Source of the DNA: Tachypleus tridentatus
Taxonomy: Eukaryota > Arthropoda > Merostomata > Xiphosura > Limulidae
Assembly (NCBI RefSeq): GCF_004210375.1
Contig: NC_134834.1
Location: 40,018,264 to 40,082,263 of the forward strand
Length of the DNA: 64,000 nucleotides
Direction: 5' to 3'
Part shown: one piece after another, positions 1 to 9,947 of the stretch
Layout: each line of letters begins with the position of its first letter
Position numbering within the stretch: the stretch's first letter is position 1
Translations under genes and position numbers: made by a program
The notes under the pieces: generated by a model
What the model saw: the letters and a program-made list of their open reading frames with translations, nothing else
What the model was told of the DNA's origin: nothing
Databases searched by the model: none

Positions 1-74
1 CTAATCTTAATTTGATAATATGCATTAGCTAGAAAGCTATCAGATAAAAGAATCCAAGTAATGATAGGGTTAAC

Positions 75-1881
75 CAGGGCTCACGCTATTGCGTGCCATA
101 TTTACCAATGGCTATTATTTTTGTTTTTTGGCAAAGAAAAATTGTAATTGGCGAATATACCAGCGAAACATTGTTTACAAAATGCTAGACTGGTTCACTA
201 CATTGACGTTTTTTTTAATGCAAGTATGCGGTAAGCAGATAAAAATCAATAACCCATCTGCATTCATGCAAGGTCATAGTCAGGATCGACAAACGTGTGA
301 AAAATTGTTCAATCAACAGCGACCTAACGGGTTGACACGAATAACTCATTTATATGTGGTTGATTAGCGGCGCTATAATTAAAGGACGACCACGAAGATT
401 GTGATGGCTTTCACACCTGTAATTATATTATCTAATGGCTCATGGCTTGGCCAGTAAGTTTAATTAAAAGCGGTTACTGGATTAGTACCATAGTAAACAC
501 GCACTTGTAAAAAACAAAATGTTAATTAGTGGAAAGATTCTCTATAAATTGAGCCAATATGCAGCGAATTCATCAGATCTCAGAATAGCTTCTTCACATG
601 CCAAATGTCCCTTAGACAGTGAAAGTTGTCTTATGCCTCCATCAGAAAAATCCAAATCTGAAACTGACAGTTCACGATCATTCCAAGAAAAATGGTTGAA
701 TGAATTTAACTGGTTCAAACATGAAGCCTCTACAAAGCAAATGTTTTGCACATTGTGCATTAAAGTACAAAACTCAAACACTTTCACAACTGGTTGTGCA
801 GTAATGAAAAAAGACAACTTAACCAAACATCATAAAACAAAAGGTATTTATTGACTGAGTAAATGTTGAGACTTATTTGGATAGTTAAACTTATAAAATT
901 ATTAAATATAATAAAAAAAATATGCCCATGTCAATTTATTTCCTAATACTTTAGCAGTGTTATTACATTAAAAAGATGTTGCAATGCATGAGGTAATTCA
1001 TTTTTTTATCCTTTAAAACGTGTCTGAGGAATTCGATGAGTGCTAGAAACCTGGAAAATATCATGTGTCTGTCAACAGATGGTCCAAACACTGGAAATTT
1101 TGATTTTAAACGTGCCTTTAAGATCTGGAGTACACAAAAGAACAGACGCATTCTAATGTAATCATTAAAACAAAGGCACCAGTTGTAACTGTAAATGAGT
1201 CGTAAGGCACAACAAAATGACATGCTTCAAGGCATGTATATATTTTTTCATTTTGTCATGAATTTGTGTTCAGATTTTCAGCATGAATGTCACTGAAACT
1301 TGTCAAGTTTAGTTTGGTGATGTTTGAGTGATGATATATATTTTATTAAGCAGGGCTCTCACTAGAGAGACTTGGGAGAAGTGGTCTCCCAAAACAGACC
1401 AAACCTCACCCTTCTTAAGCTCAAGGAAAAGCCATCTTATACAGATTATATTATAGAAGAAAAGAATGCTATTGACTGTAAACTTTTCCATAATTTTGTA
1501 AAATTAGAGCAAAACTTCTCCCTGGTTTGCAAGTCTAGAGAGGCCCCTGTTTAGCAGCATGTAATAACAGTTACTTTTAATTTAGTGACTCGTCTTCCCA
1601 TGTCATTATTGTAATGATTTGTGTGTGAAAAACATTGAACTTTGTAACTGTGAAACTGTTGTTTTATAATAAATTTGATAAATGATAAATTCATTGAAAT
1701 AAAATGTATGATAAGAACTTAGTTGTCGTTTATTCGTTGACTGTCTTATCACATGTGACTGGCTGGAGGGTTGGATACGGATCAAACCTATCTGGCTAAA
1801 ACACTGGCTAAAATTGGCTACCAAAAAAATCATTTGGCTAATAGCCTGGCTACAAAAAAATTCAGTCCAGGGTAAGCGCTG
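75..1881 (+). mobile_element. hAT transposon, internally deleted (non-autonomous) copy
   Basis: This element matches, in inverted orientation, the longer hAT copy at 34403-38271. Its left end begins CAGGGCTCACGC at 75 and its right end, read on the other strand, begins CAGCGCTTACCC (9 of 12 identical). A 7-bp direct repeat GGTTAAC sits at 68-74 and 1881-1887, close to the 8-bp duplication usual for hAT elements. Similarity to the long copy runs to about 1004, then jumps to sequence matching about 35250, so roughly 1.9 kb of transposase exons 2 and 3 is missing. Only the N-terminal coding exon survives. The outer flanks differ from those of the other copy, so this is an independent insertion and not half of a segmental duplication. 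Confidence 0.75.
585..843 (+). pseudogene. hAT transposase N-terminal exon, dead copy
   Basis: The translated product matches the N-terminal exon of the transposase at 37315-37584: a Lys/Ser-rich leader, then a zinc-finger-like module with FCTLC and a downstream HHKTK (C-x2-C ... H-H pattern), as in ZNF862/KIAA1586-type hAT transposases. The start codon has become ATA at 585-587 where the other copy has ATG. The exon ends at a GT donor (AAAG|gtattt) at 844. The rest of the gene has been deleted, so no functional product is expected. Confidence 0.7.
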
Positions 1882-2192
1882 GTTAACAATATAATTTATG
1901 AAATCAAAACAATTGGACAAAATGATGCACAAGTTTTGCAAGAAAGCCAAAATGACAGTTTGCTAAATAGACAGAAATCAGTAAACTTAAAATAAATTCC
2001 ATGTATCCTCTCTCATTCCCATTTGTTATAGCTTGGAGCTAAACTTAGCTCTGCTTTCACTTTGAGACAAAAGCCACTGTCACTCATAACAAGTTTCTCC
2101 ACTGTCAACCAACTTTGGACAAACTATTATATTCCACCAGATCCTAATCCCTTTAAGTTATAGAATATATCAGTCAAAACAAATATACATTC

Positions 2193-2372
2193 TTGATGAC
2201 GAGAAACCCACTTGAAATAAAAATGTATCTCAGAACAGCTGATATGAATATTAACACTGTTATTGATAAGGAGAGAACAATGTTTTGACCTTCCTAGGTT
2301 ATCTTCAGGTTAACAGTGTTAATACTCATAACAGCCATTCTGAGATAAATTCTTAATTCATTTGAATGTTCA
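2193..2372. repeat. Fold-back repeat with hammerhead-like core
   Basis: An imperfect palindrome at 2226-2347 has arms of about 34 bp (TATCTCAGAA... and its complement ...TTCTGAGATA). It is preceded by the family's signature GATGACGAGAAACCCACTTG at about 2198. The minus strand at 2275-2312 carries CTGAAGA, a short stem-loop and AAAAC-ATTGTTC. It is related to the repeats at 12385, 19815 and 37605. The form recalls terminal sequences of Penelope-like retroelements, but no reverse transcriptase is attached. Confidence 0.6.
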
Positions 2373-4435
2373 ATTTCAAAGTCATGAGACTAATAAATCA
2401 AGGAATTATATTTTTGAACTTGATATAAAAACACTTTAAAAATTATAACTACAATAAACTTTATTTGCAATGATAACATGTTATTATCATTCAAAGGCAT
2501 AAGTTTATCTGAACATGTTAATTTTCTTTTCACAATAAATCATAGGCATATAAACTACAACTATTCATATCAGTATTTATGTTCTGCACTAACAGTGATT
2601 ACAACTTTCGTTAACTCTTTCCACTACTGAACTAATGATTGTGAATTATTCATACTGTCATCAATAACCTCTACCATTAAATTCAACATTCTTTAAAATT
2701 AAAGAATGGCACATTTTGATTATGAATAATATTTATAAGTATAATGTGTCACACTTTAATTTTAACATTAACATTTTGACTTTGATTTGTCTAGTCATGT
2801 ACTTCTTTCAGATTCAAAATATTGTTGGTTTTAAATCAAATTCATTTTCAGTTATGTTGATTGTCACTCATATTCACTGCTCTTTTTTTTTTTTAATAAT
2901 TAATTCATTAAACCAGTAAACGTAAAAGCACTTTAAAGCAAACGGAACTTATTGAAACAGTAACAAAAAACAGATATGTTTAACATATATACATACATTT
3001 ATATATATACATACATACACACACAAATAGACATATGCACATCATAACACTAACAGCTGATTTAAATAAAATTCTGATCAAACTACCTAATACTTTATAT
3101 GTTATTGCAATATAATATTATGAAACATGTTTGTCATTTAGGTCCAACAGTGTTCTTTTCTTAGCTATGTTATTTATTTTCACTGTTGTTAAATAATGAG
3201 CTTTCCAAGCATGCCTAGAGGCATAACTTTTATCGAGAACAGAACAAGTAGCTTATATTTAGAACCTTTAACTACTTAACTACATAATCAGCTTTTAACA
3301 ATTAAGAAGCTTGGTCATTATGAAATTGTAAACGAAATGCGCAAACACATACAGTACGTAACTGTACAGATAAGTACTACTACGATTAGTTAACATTTTC
3401 TACGAACAACATTAGTTATGGTAATACGCACTAACACTACTCACATTCTAAATTTGTTTTGATCATAATCTAACCTAGCAAGTCGTATACGTACATCACA
3501 CTAATATTTTAAATATGTAAGCAGTCTTCCTACCTTTTTACAAAAACTTGTATAAAAATTTACGATCGTATTGTGTATAAAGCTGATTACGACCACACGC
3601 ACACACATGCTTAAGTTCGACAATAAATTAAAGCCGTTATTAATACCATTCTTATCTTTTAGTTTGTCATGTTAACCATATGAAATGTCATATTGAGTTT
3701 AAAAATTTCAATAAAATATTTAAACAGTTGAATTTGAGTTATATTAAAAATTGATTCATATTCCTTATCAATATAAGTAATTTACAAGTTCACATGTTGT
3801 GTAATTTCAAATCGAAGAGAGTATTATTAATAATTTTTTATGTTTTTTTTATGTAAAAATGCAGCAAAAGTAATGCCGATATGGAACAAAACTGATAAAA
3901 TTTAAAAATGCATTGTTTGCAATACAACATAGAAATTTAAGTAAAAAGAGAAATAAAAGGTACAGGGAAGAACAAACTTAATCGCCCTACTGAAGGTACA
4001 AACGAAACAATCAAGAATAAAATCGATGCCTTAAATTTAAAAAGTTTAAATTGTGAGATTGGTTAGAAAATCTACAGAAGTGTGGTAAATCTGATTGAAA
4101 GAGAAACTAAGAAATTGTGGAAAGTTTATGAAAAACAGCTGGCAAATTTTTGAACTACTGGAAAATATTTTATTTAATGTTTTACAGGCAAAATAAAATT
4201 TTGTTTAAGAGCTTTCGTCTGTGTCCAACACGGAGAATCGAGCCTCGTATTCTGACATCGTAAGTCGGGGATGGATCCTTAAGCATCCTGAAAGCTGAAA
4301 TGTTAATGTTTTCTTCTCTTTTGTGTTTAATTTTATTCTAAAGTTAGGAATATTGCTGATCCTGACCATTCCACGGTAAATATTAAAATTGGTCTAAAGC
4401 TTATAGATACTAATCCTACAACACATTTTCTTTCC
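2373..4435. other. AT-rich intergenic DNA, no gene seen
   Basis: I see no exon, recognisable protein similarity or repeat copy here. There are short TA/CA-rich tracts near 2985-3030 and a T-run at about 2882. The longest open frame (2716-2919) is low-complexity and has no coding character. Confidence 0.6.
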
Positions 4436-4490
4436 TTTTATTTGTAATCAAGCACAAAGCTACATAATGTGTGCTGTACCCAGTGCGGAT

Positions 4491-4544
4491 ATTTTTGTTT
4501 GTTTCGAAATTCGCACAAAGCTACTCGAGAGCTATCTGTGCTAG
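4491..4544 (-). mobile_element. SINE A 3' end fragment
   Basis: The sequence rereads, on the minus strand, the SINE A tail (GATAGCTCTCGAGTAGCTTTG followed by the A-rich end). It abuts directly the + strand copy that starts at 4546. Confidence 0.6.
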
Positions 4545-4545
4545 A

Positions 4546-4776
4546 GGCCCGGCATGGCCAAGCGCGTAAGGCGTGCGACTCGTAATCCGAGGGTCGCGGG
4601 TTCGCGCCCGCGTGGGGCTAAACATGCTCGCCCTCCCAGCCGTGGGGGGTGTATAATGTGACGGTCAATCCCACTATTCGTTGGTAAAAGAGTAGCCCAA
4701 GAGTTGGCGGTAGGTGGTGATGACTAGCTGCCTTCCCTCTAGTCTTACACTGCTAAATTAGGGACGGCTAGCACAG
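4546..4776 (+). mobile_element. SINE A (tRNA-derived), + strand copy
   Basis: The head resembles a tRNA with a CGT anticodon loop (CTCGTAA). It has a box A-like TGGCCAAGCGCG and a box B-like GGGTTCGCGCCC for RNA polymerase III. The conserved tail includes GTGACGGTCAATCCCACTAT and CTGCTAAATTAGGGACGGCT. It stops early at GCACAG and meets a minus-strand copy head-on, making a long hairpin. Confidence 0.85.
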
Positions 4777-5055
4777 ATTTGTTTGTTTTGGAATTTCGCA
4801 CAAAGCTACTCGATGGCTATCTGTGCTAGCCGTCCCTAATTTAGCAGTGTAAGACTAGAGGGAAGGCAGCTAGTCATCACCACCTACCGCCAACTCTTGG
4901 GCTACTCTTTTACCAACGAATAGTGGGACTGACCGCCGCATTATAACGCCCCCACGGTTGAATGGGCGAGCATGTTTGGTGCGACTGGGATTCAAACCCG
5001 CGACCCTCGAATTACGAGTCGAACGCCTTAACATACTTGGCCATGCCGGACCTCC
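4777..5055 (-). mobile_element. SINE A (tRNA-derived), - strand copy
   Basis: This is a near full-length copy in opposite orientation to its neighbour, ending at the head sequence GGTCCGGCATGGCC (complement at about 5040-5053). Together with 4546-4776 it forms an inverted pair with arms of about 230 bp. Confidence 0.85.
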
Positions 5056-5128
5056 ACAGATATTAAAATCCGAATTCTAGCTATGTAAGTCCACAGACAT
5101 GCCGCTGTGCGACTGGAGGGGGGGCGAT

Positions 5129-5687
5129 CCTGAAACAATCGCTTATAATGTGAATGTTTTGAAAAATCGTTTTTTGTTGTTGTTTTTTCAAGGTAAGATT
5201 TAATAAGTTTTTACTAAGTGAAATGCTACTAAGTATGATGAGTTATTGCATCAAAAACATGTGTACTAGTAATTTAAAAAATAACCAATCATATGAGATT
5301 AATAATGAGAGATAAGGGGAAATTTAAAACTGTTGATTTTTTTCTTCCTCAATTCCATTGTAGGCAACATAACTGGCTTCTTATTCTAATGCATTTTATT
5401 AAGACATGAAGAAGTAACACTATACGAAATAAAGAGCATGACACGTTATGATAACCACACATTATTGTCTTCCTGCAAGATGATTTAATAAAAACAATCT
5501 CCAAAAATTATTGGAGTCCTTAGGTGATGTCGTACAGGCATTTTGAATCAAGAGAGTTGACAAGATACTTATGAAACGCAAAGCATATAAATGGAAGCGC
5601 AGAACTCTAACGAACCTCATAGATTGAATAAATACAGTTTTTGTCGAAATTATAGGGATTTCTTTTAAAGAAAAATTATTTTATGTG
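5129..5687. other. AT-rich intergenic DNA
   Basis: No gene or recognisable repeat is visible between the nested SINEs and the gag remnant. Confidence 0.5.
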
Positions 5688-6722
5688 TTAAAATGTGATC
5701 ACAGGAAGAGGCGCTGCTTCCTGTAATGTTTCAACTTTCCTTTTTCTAAGTACGTTTTGAGGTCATCACTTGTACAGTGTTTAAATTCATCAATTAGACT
5801 TAATTGTCTTAATTTCTCAAAACTGCTGCCAGTATGCATAGAATTACATCATCAAGCAAAATAGACTTCTTTTTCGTGGGCGAATTCCATATACGTTTGT
5901 TTATCTTTTTACGACAACCTCGAAACTTTCTGCGATAAACCTTAGGTATTACTTACATGCTTTGAGAATAGATGCTTTCACCTTATCATCATCCATACAG
6001 CCTTCTAGAGAGAGAGGGGGGCATAAGCTTCTTGTGATTTACCACTTAAAACATCCTGTAATAATAATGATCATTTTTCGGTGGGCCATTCCATGGTTTG
6101 AGCAACTTTCTCAAAATGTTGGAAATATTTATCAACTTAATTTTCATTAAATCGTGGTATTTTGATTTATCAATTGAGTTCGATGTTGTCATCTTGTTTT
6201 GGCCGATCAGAGTTGAGTCTAATTTCCATTTCTTTCAGCGTAATTTCTTTCTCCATTTCGATTATGACTTGTTCGACCTCGAGACGTTTACCTTATTCTA
6301 CGATTTTGAAACGGAACTGCTCTTTTCCTTCTTCGGCTTTAATACGGACTTGTTTGGCCTCGAGACATTTATTTTCTCTTTCAGCTTCGATAAGGGTTTG
6401 CTCTTTTTCGGCTTGCTCTTTCTCAGATTCGATATGGGCTTGTTCAAGCTCGATTTGTTTGAGTTTTAACTGAATTTCTAGCTTATCTTTATCGCTCAAC
6501 TCTGATCAGCAAGTGGAGACATTAGAGTGTTTCCCTAATTCTTCTTCAGACATCAAATCATCATGGACTAGTATTTCAATAATACACTTTAACCCATTTT
6601 TCCTCATTGATTTCTTAACTTCTAATTCTAAAAACATTGTCAGTTTCGTGTAATTCGCTTTTGTTTAACCTTTGTAACTCTTCGAAGGAAGATGATTCAA
6701 GAAAACCTTGGTAATCACACAT
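5688..6722 (-). pseudogene. LTR retrotransposon gag remnant
   Basis: On the minus strand the frames together read like the gag polyprotein of invertebrate Gypsy-type elements. First, from about 6722, comes a short SAP/Rho-N-like start (FLESSSFEELQRL). Next, at about 6499-6293, is a charged, probably coiled-coil stretch (LKQIELEQ, EREN). Then, at about 6150-5690, is a SCAN-like capsid segment (DKYFQHFEKVAQTMEW, LLLQDVLSGKSQEAY, KFRGCRK, FEKLRQL). Several stops and at least two frame changes break it, and no protease, reverse transcriptase or integrase follows. It is therefore an old truncated copy. The domain assignment is from recalled family patterns; a profile search would settle it. Confidence 0.6.
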
Positions 6723-6805
6723 AATAAAATCTTGTTGGCCCTGTAAATACAAATTGAGTTAAAATTTGATTTTTGATTTAGAACGAATTTTTTCTCTAAT
6801 TCAGA

Positions 6806-6824
6806 GATCGGACAGGAGCCCCAG
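6806..6824 (-). other. Possible primer-binding site of the LTR element
   Basis: Just upstream of the gag remnant the minus strand reads TGGGGCTCCTGTCCGATC, close to the TGG-starting primer-binding sites common in retroelements. It is preceded by ATAATAAAC, which could be an LTR 3' end. If so, an LTR would lie at about 6825-7240, but I could not find a matching second LTR in the window. Confidence 0.35.
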
Positions 6825-7270
6825 TTTATTATGTTACATATTATAATTTATCTCGGACAAGTCATCGATTTATTATGTTAAGAACGTTATGTATTAATTT
6901 CATATAGCTGGATATTTCAATTTTAATTTGAAAGCTAATTAAATACCAATATGTTTTAGATTTATGATGTTTGCCAACAAGATTGATACCCACAATTTTC
7001 TTTCTTAACACAAATATATTTTAATATACAAACAATAATAAAATTTATAAAAACTGTTATTACAAATAGTCATTATAAATAATGATTCATATACAAAAAT
7101 TTTACAAACTCACAAACAGTATTCAGCTTCATACCAGATGGAAGATTGTCCAGGTCCAGAACGAACAAATTCATTCTGAATCGGTATTGGTAAACTTCGT
7201 TTAAGCTTACTAGCTGTTATTCTTGACTGGCCTCACGCCGCTTACAAAGCTACTTTTTTTTCCCACAATG

Positions 7271-7559
7271 GGGTCCGGCATGACCAAGCGTGTTAAGGCG
7301 TTCGACTCGTAATCCGAGGGTCGCGGGTTCGAATCCCGATCACACCAAACATGTTCGCCCTTTCAGCTGTAAGGGCGTTATAATGTGACGGTCAACCCAT
7401 TATTCGTTGGTAAAAGAGTAGCCCAAGAGTTGACAGAGAGTGGTGATGACTAGCTTCCTTCCTTCTATCTAGTCTTACACTGCTAAATTAGGGACGGGTA
7501 GCACAGATAGCCCTCGAGTAGCCTTGCGCGAAATTAAAAAAAAAACAAAAAAACAATTG
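7271..7559 (+). mobile_element. SINE A copy with target-site duplication
   Basis: A full-length copy with box B GGGTTCGAATCCC and an A-rich tail. It is flanked by the perfect 8-bp direct repeat CCACAATG at 7263-7270 and 7560-7567, which marks it as a retroposed insertion. Confidence 0.9.
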
Positions 7560-7835
7560 CCACAATGATATTTAATGTCCTCGTAGAAATACTAACGTCT
7601 GAAGCTAATTCACTGAAGTTAAATGATTTGTAATTTTCGAAATCTATAAATGTTCCTGGTCAAATATCTGTAGCTACATAATGAACTGAGCTTTTATAAC
7701 AATTATAGCTTCCGAGGTTTGTAGTATACTGACTGTAGCGACCCAATAATATATACTGTCTCTTGGCGCCTCGATTATAAACTTCAAGCGTAGTTCTCGA
7801 AAGTTCAGTGGGTCCATTAATACTAGTATTAATGT

Positions 7836-7856
7836 ACACACACACACACACACATA
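7836..7856. repeat. (CA)n microsatellite
   Basis: About ten CA units within AT-rich DNA. The sequence between 7568 and 8439 otherwise shows no gene. Confidence 0.8.
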
Positions 7857-8439
7857 CGTGTATATATTATTGATTCTCACACTCGAGAATTTTCTACAGA
7901 TTTAGAGAACAAACGAAATTTTTGCAATAAATATTTAACAACTAAGTTAGATACATTTCTAAATATATCTTTAAAAAACAACATTTATGTTAAAATAAGT
8001 ATACATTAGTAAATCCGTTATAATTTTAATAATAAAAGTATAAGTGTTGCTTTATTCACCTATTTCTGAGTAACTTCTTTACTCTTCATGTAATTTCCAT
8101 CAAGTTGGCGACTTGCGAGCCTAACCCACGACCGTATTAACATTTTGGACTTAAATAAATTTATTTTTAACCAGTGAAAGTCAAATTAACTTGTTACAAC
8201 CCCTTTGAGTTAAATAGAAATACTGAAAGTTAAAAAATTGATACAGCATGGCGGGTAGACAAGTCTTTCCCAAAGGTTTTCAAAGAAAGTCGGAGATTAG
8301 ATATTTGAACTTTTATCTTTCATTTTTAATAGATTAATACGCAATTGAAACTTTCAGGGTACGTACTTTAAAACCTCGTGAGTTAATAATGAAGAAAAAA
8401 GGACACAACTGCTCATTTTATTTCTAATTCTACAATTTT

Positions 8440-8760
8440 TCTTTCCATTATATTTGAGTTTTCTACAGGCTGAATAATCAAATAATTAATGTAATAACAG
8501 ATAAAATATAGTTTTACTGAAAAAGTTTATATGTTTATTTCATATAATTGCACAAATAAAGTATAAGATATTTGAGACAAAGAAAAGTATTTTTAATCTC
8601 AAAATGAAAATCACTTCGTTCTCGTACTAGTTAAAAAGGAATCAATAATTTCACAAATAAATACTAATAAAAAATCTTATTTTTCGTGTGCAAAAGCCTT
8701 GTAATGTTTACTAAAAGTCTACCAAATTTTGTGAAGATACATTTAATATATTAGAAGTTA
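8440..8760 (+). mobile_element. Fragment of TTAA-flanked AT-rich repeat
   Basis: It shares the segment around AACAGATAAAATATAG and the following TTTACTAAAAGTCTACCAAA with copies near 53.8 and 62.1-62.3 kb. It is truncated at both sides, and is the only copy left of the NOP56 start. Confidence 0.5.
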
Positions 8761-9348
8761 CCAGTAAGTAAACTATAGGGAGTATAAGTGGTTATGAGTC
8801 TAATCCAATGGGCCTGAGTAGTGTTGGTATATTTTTAATGACACATCTACAGGCTTCATGCATACTCACTCCTTATATTATCAATATAAAATATTTCCTT
8901 AATACTCATGCACTTTCCAATCTCTTGGCTTCAGCTTTCAAATGACCATTACACTTAGGAATAATGCTCCCTGTTGTCTTTGCCAGACAACCGATACCAT
9001 GGCTTAGTCTTTATATTAGATTGGTACCATTCCTCTCCCTACCACCTGGGTAGAGCCCAGTTCTAGTTAAAAGGATTGAGATGAAACTGCAGCTAGATTC
9101 TATATACGTGGGTTAGATAATGTCGGCCATTATTTTTACCATAGGAATATAATAGTGTTTATACTGTTTTTCTCTAAGGACTTTCCTTCAATTAGAAGTT
9201 TGGTACAAATTTCTGGTGCAATTTACAAAGTTTTTATCCCACAATTACTAAAACTGTGTACTTAATTCAGTGTGCACGACTAAAAATCTATTATAATGAA
9301 ATAAAACACTGGTTGCACCAATTTCGTATTTGCTAAAATACTGCCTGT

Positions 9349-9755
9349 GAGTTTAGTATACTACTTATAATCTCACCTATTAATGAATATTTAAGTTCAA
9401 TCCAAATTGCCCCATAAAACACTAAGTGAAACTATGTTTTATCTCAGGCTTACAAACCTTCACAACAGAGGTTTTACTTTCTGTCTCATCACTAGTACAT
9501 TTACAGCCTGCATTTTCTCATGTTCTTTAATGTATCTTGTAATGAAAATGTGTGTTTGTTACAAATATTTCGGTTTGCATGGATGTAAATATTATGTGAA
9601 AACCAAATAACGTATTGGATATGCCGGGCTCATATGTGTTAAGATATCTAAACTACTGTCTATTTACTACTCATAATTTGACCCACTCATGAATATTTCA
9701 ATTCAGTCCAATTGCACTGGGAAAGAAACACTATTGAAACTGTTTTCTCTGTGAT
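9349..9755 (+). repeat. Diverged tandem duplication, about 300-bp period
   Basis: The segment 9360-9450 (ACTACTTATAATCTCACC, TGAATATTTAAGTTCAATCC) recurs in diverged form at 9658-9755 (ACTACTCATAATTTGACC, TGAATATTTCAATTCAGTCC). Neither unit has coding character. Confidence 0.55.
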
Positions 9756-9812
9756 GTAGCATATATTTTTCTGTTGTTCTTATCTCTTTCATGAACATTC
9801 ACTATGTGCAGA

Positions 9813-9935
9813 GCCCCCCGCTAGTACAGCTGTGTGTCTCCGGATTTACAACGCTAAAATCAGGGGTTTGATTCTCCTCGGTGGGCTGAGCAGATAGCCC
9901 GATGTGGCTTTGCTATAAGAAAAACACACAAACAC
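9813..9935 (+). mobile_element. SINE family B copy with target-site duplication
   Basis: A short tRNA-derived SINE: head GCCCCCCGCTAGTACAGCTG, box B-like region GGGGTTTGATTCTC, tail GATAGCCCGATGTGGCTTTG and an ACAAAC-rich end. The 12-bp direct repeat ACTATGTGCAGA at 9801-9812 and 9936-9947 is perfect, so the insertion is clearly delimited. Confidence 0.85.
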
Positions 9936-9947
9936 ACTATGTGCAGA

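Larger units (their letters stand above)
4436..5128 (-). mobile_element. SINE family B copy split by SINE A insertions
   Basis: Read on the minus strand, 5128-5056 gives the head (CCCCTCCAGTCGCACAGCGG, then GTCTGTGGACTTACA) and 4490-4436 gives the tail (GTAGCTTTGTGCTTGATTACA) of the same tRNA-derived SINE family as the intact copy at 9813-9935. Between the halves lie SINE A sequences. The junctions both show GATATT (about 4487 and 5060), compatible with a target-site duplication. Confidence 0.65.

Noticed and set aside
542..826. 94-codon open frame on the minus strand
   Set aside because: It is the shadow of the transposase exon on the plus strand; the same shadow occurs at 37343-37600.
2193..2230. 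CTTGATGACGAGAAACC read as a complete hammerhead ribozyme
   Set aside because: There is no room for stem II between GATGA and GAAA. The better core is the one on the minus strand at 2275-2312.
6162..6473. Plus-strand frames rich in Phe and Ser at 6098-6473
   Set aside because: They are antisense of the Glu/Lys-rich gag coiled coil on the minus strand.
9407..9610. 67-codon frame on the plus strand
   Set aside because: It runs through the diverged tandem duplication and is not kept in the second unit.
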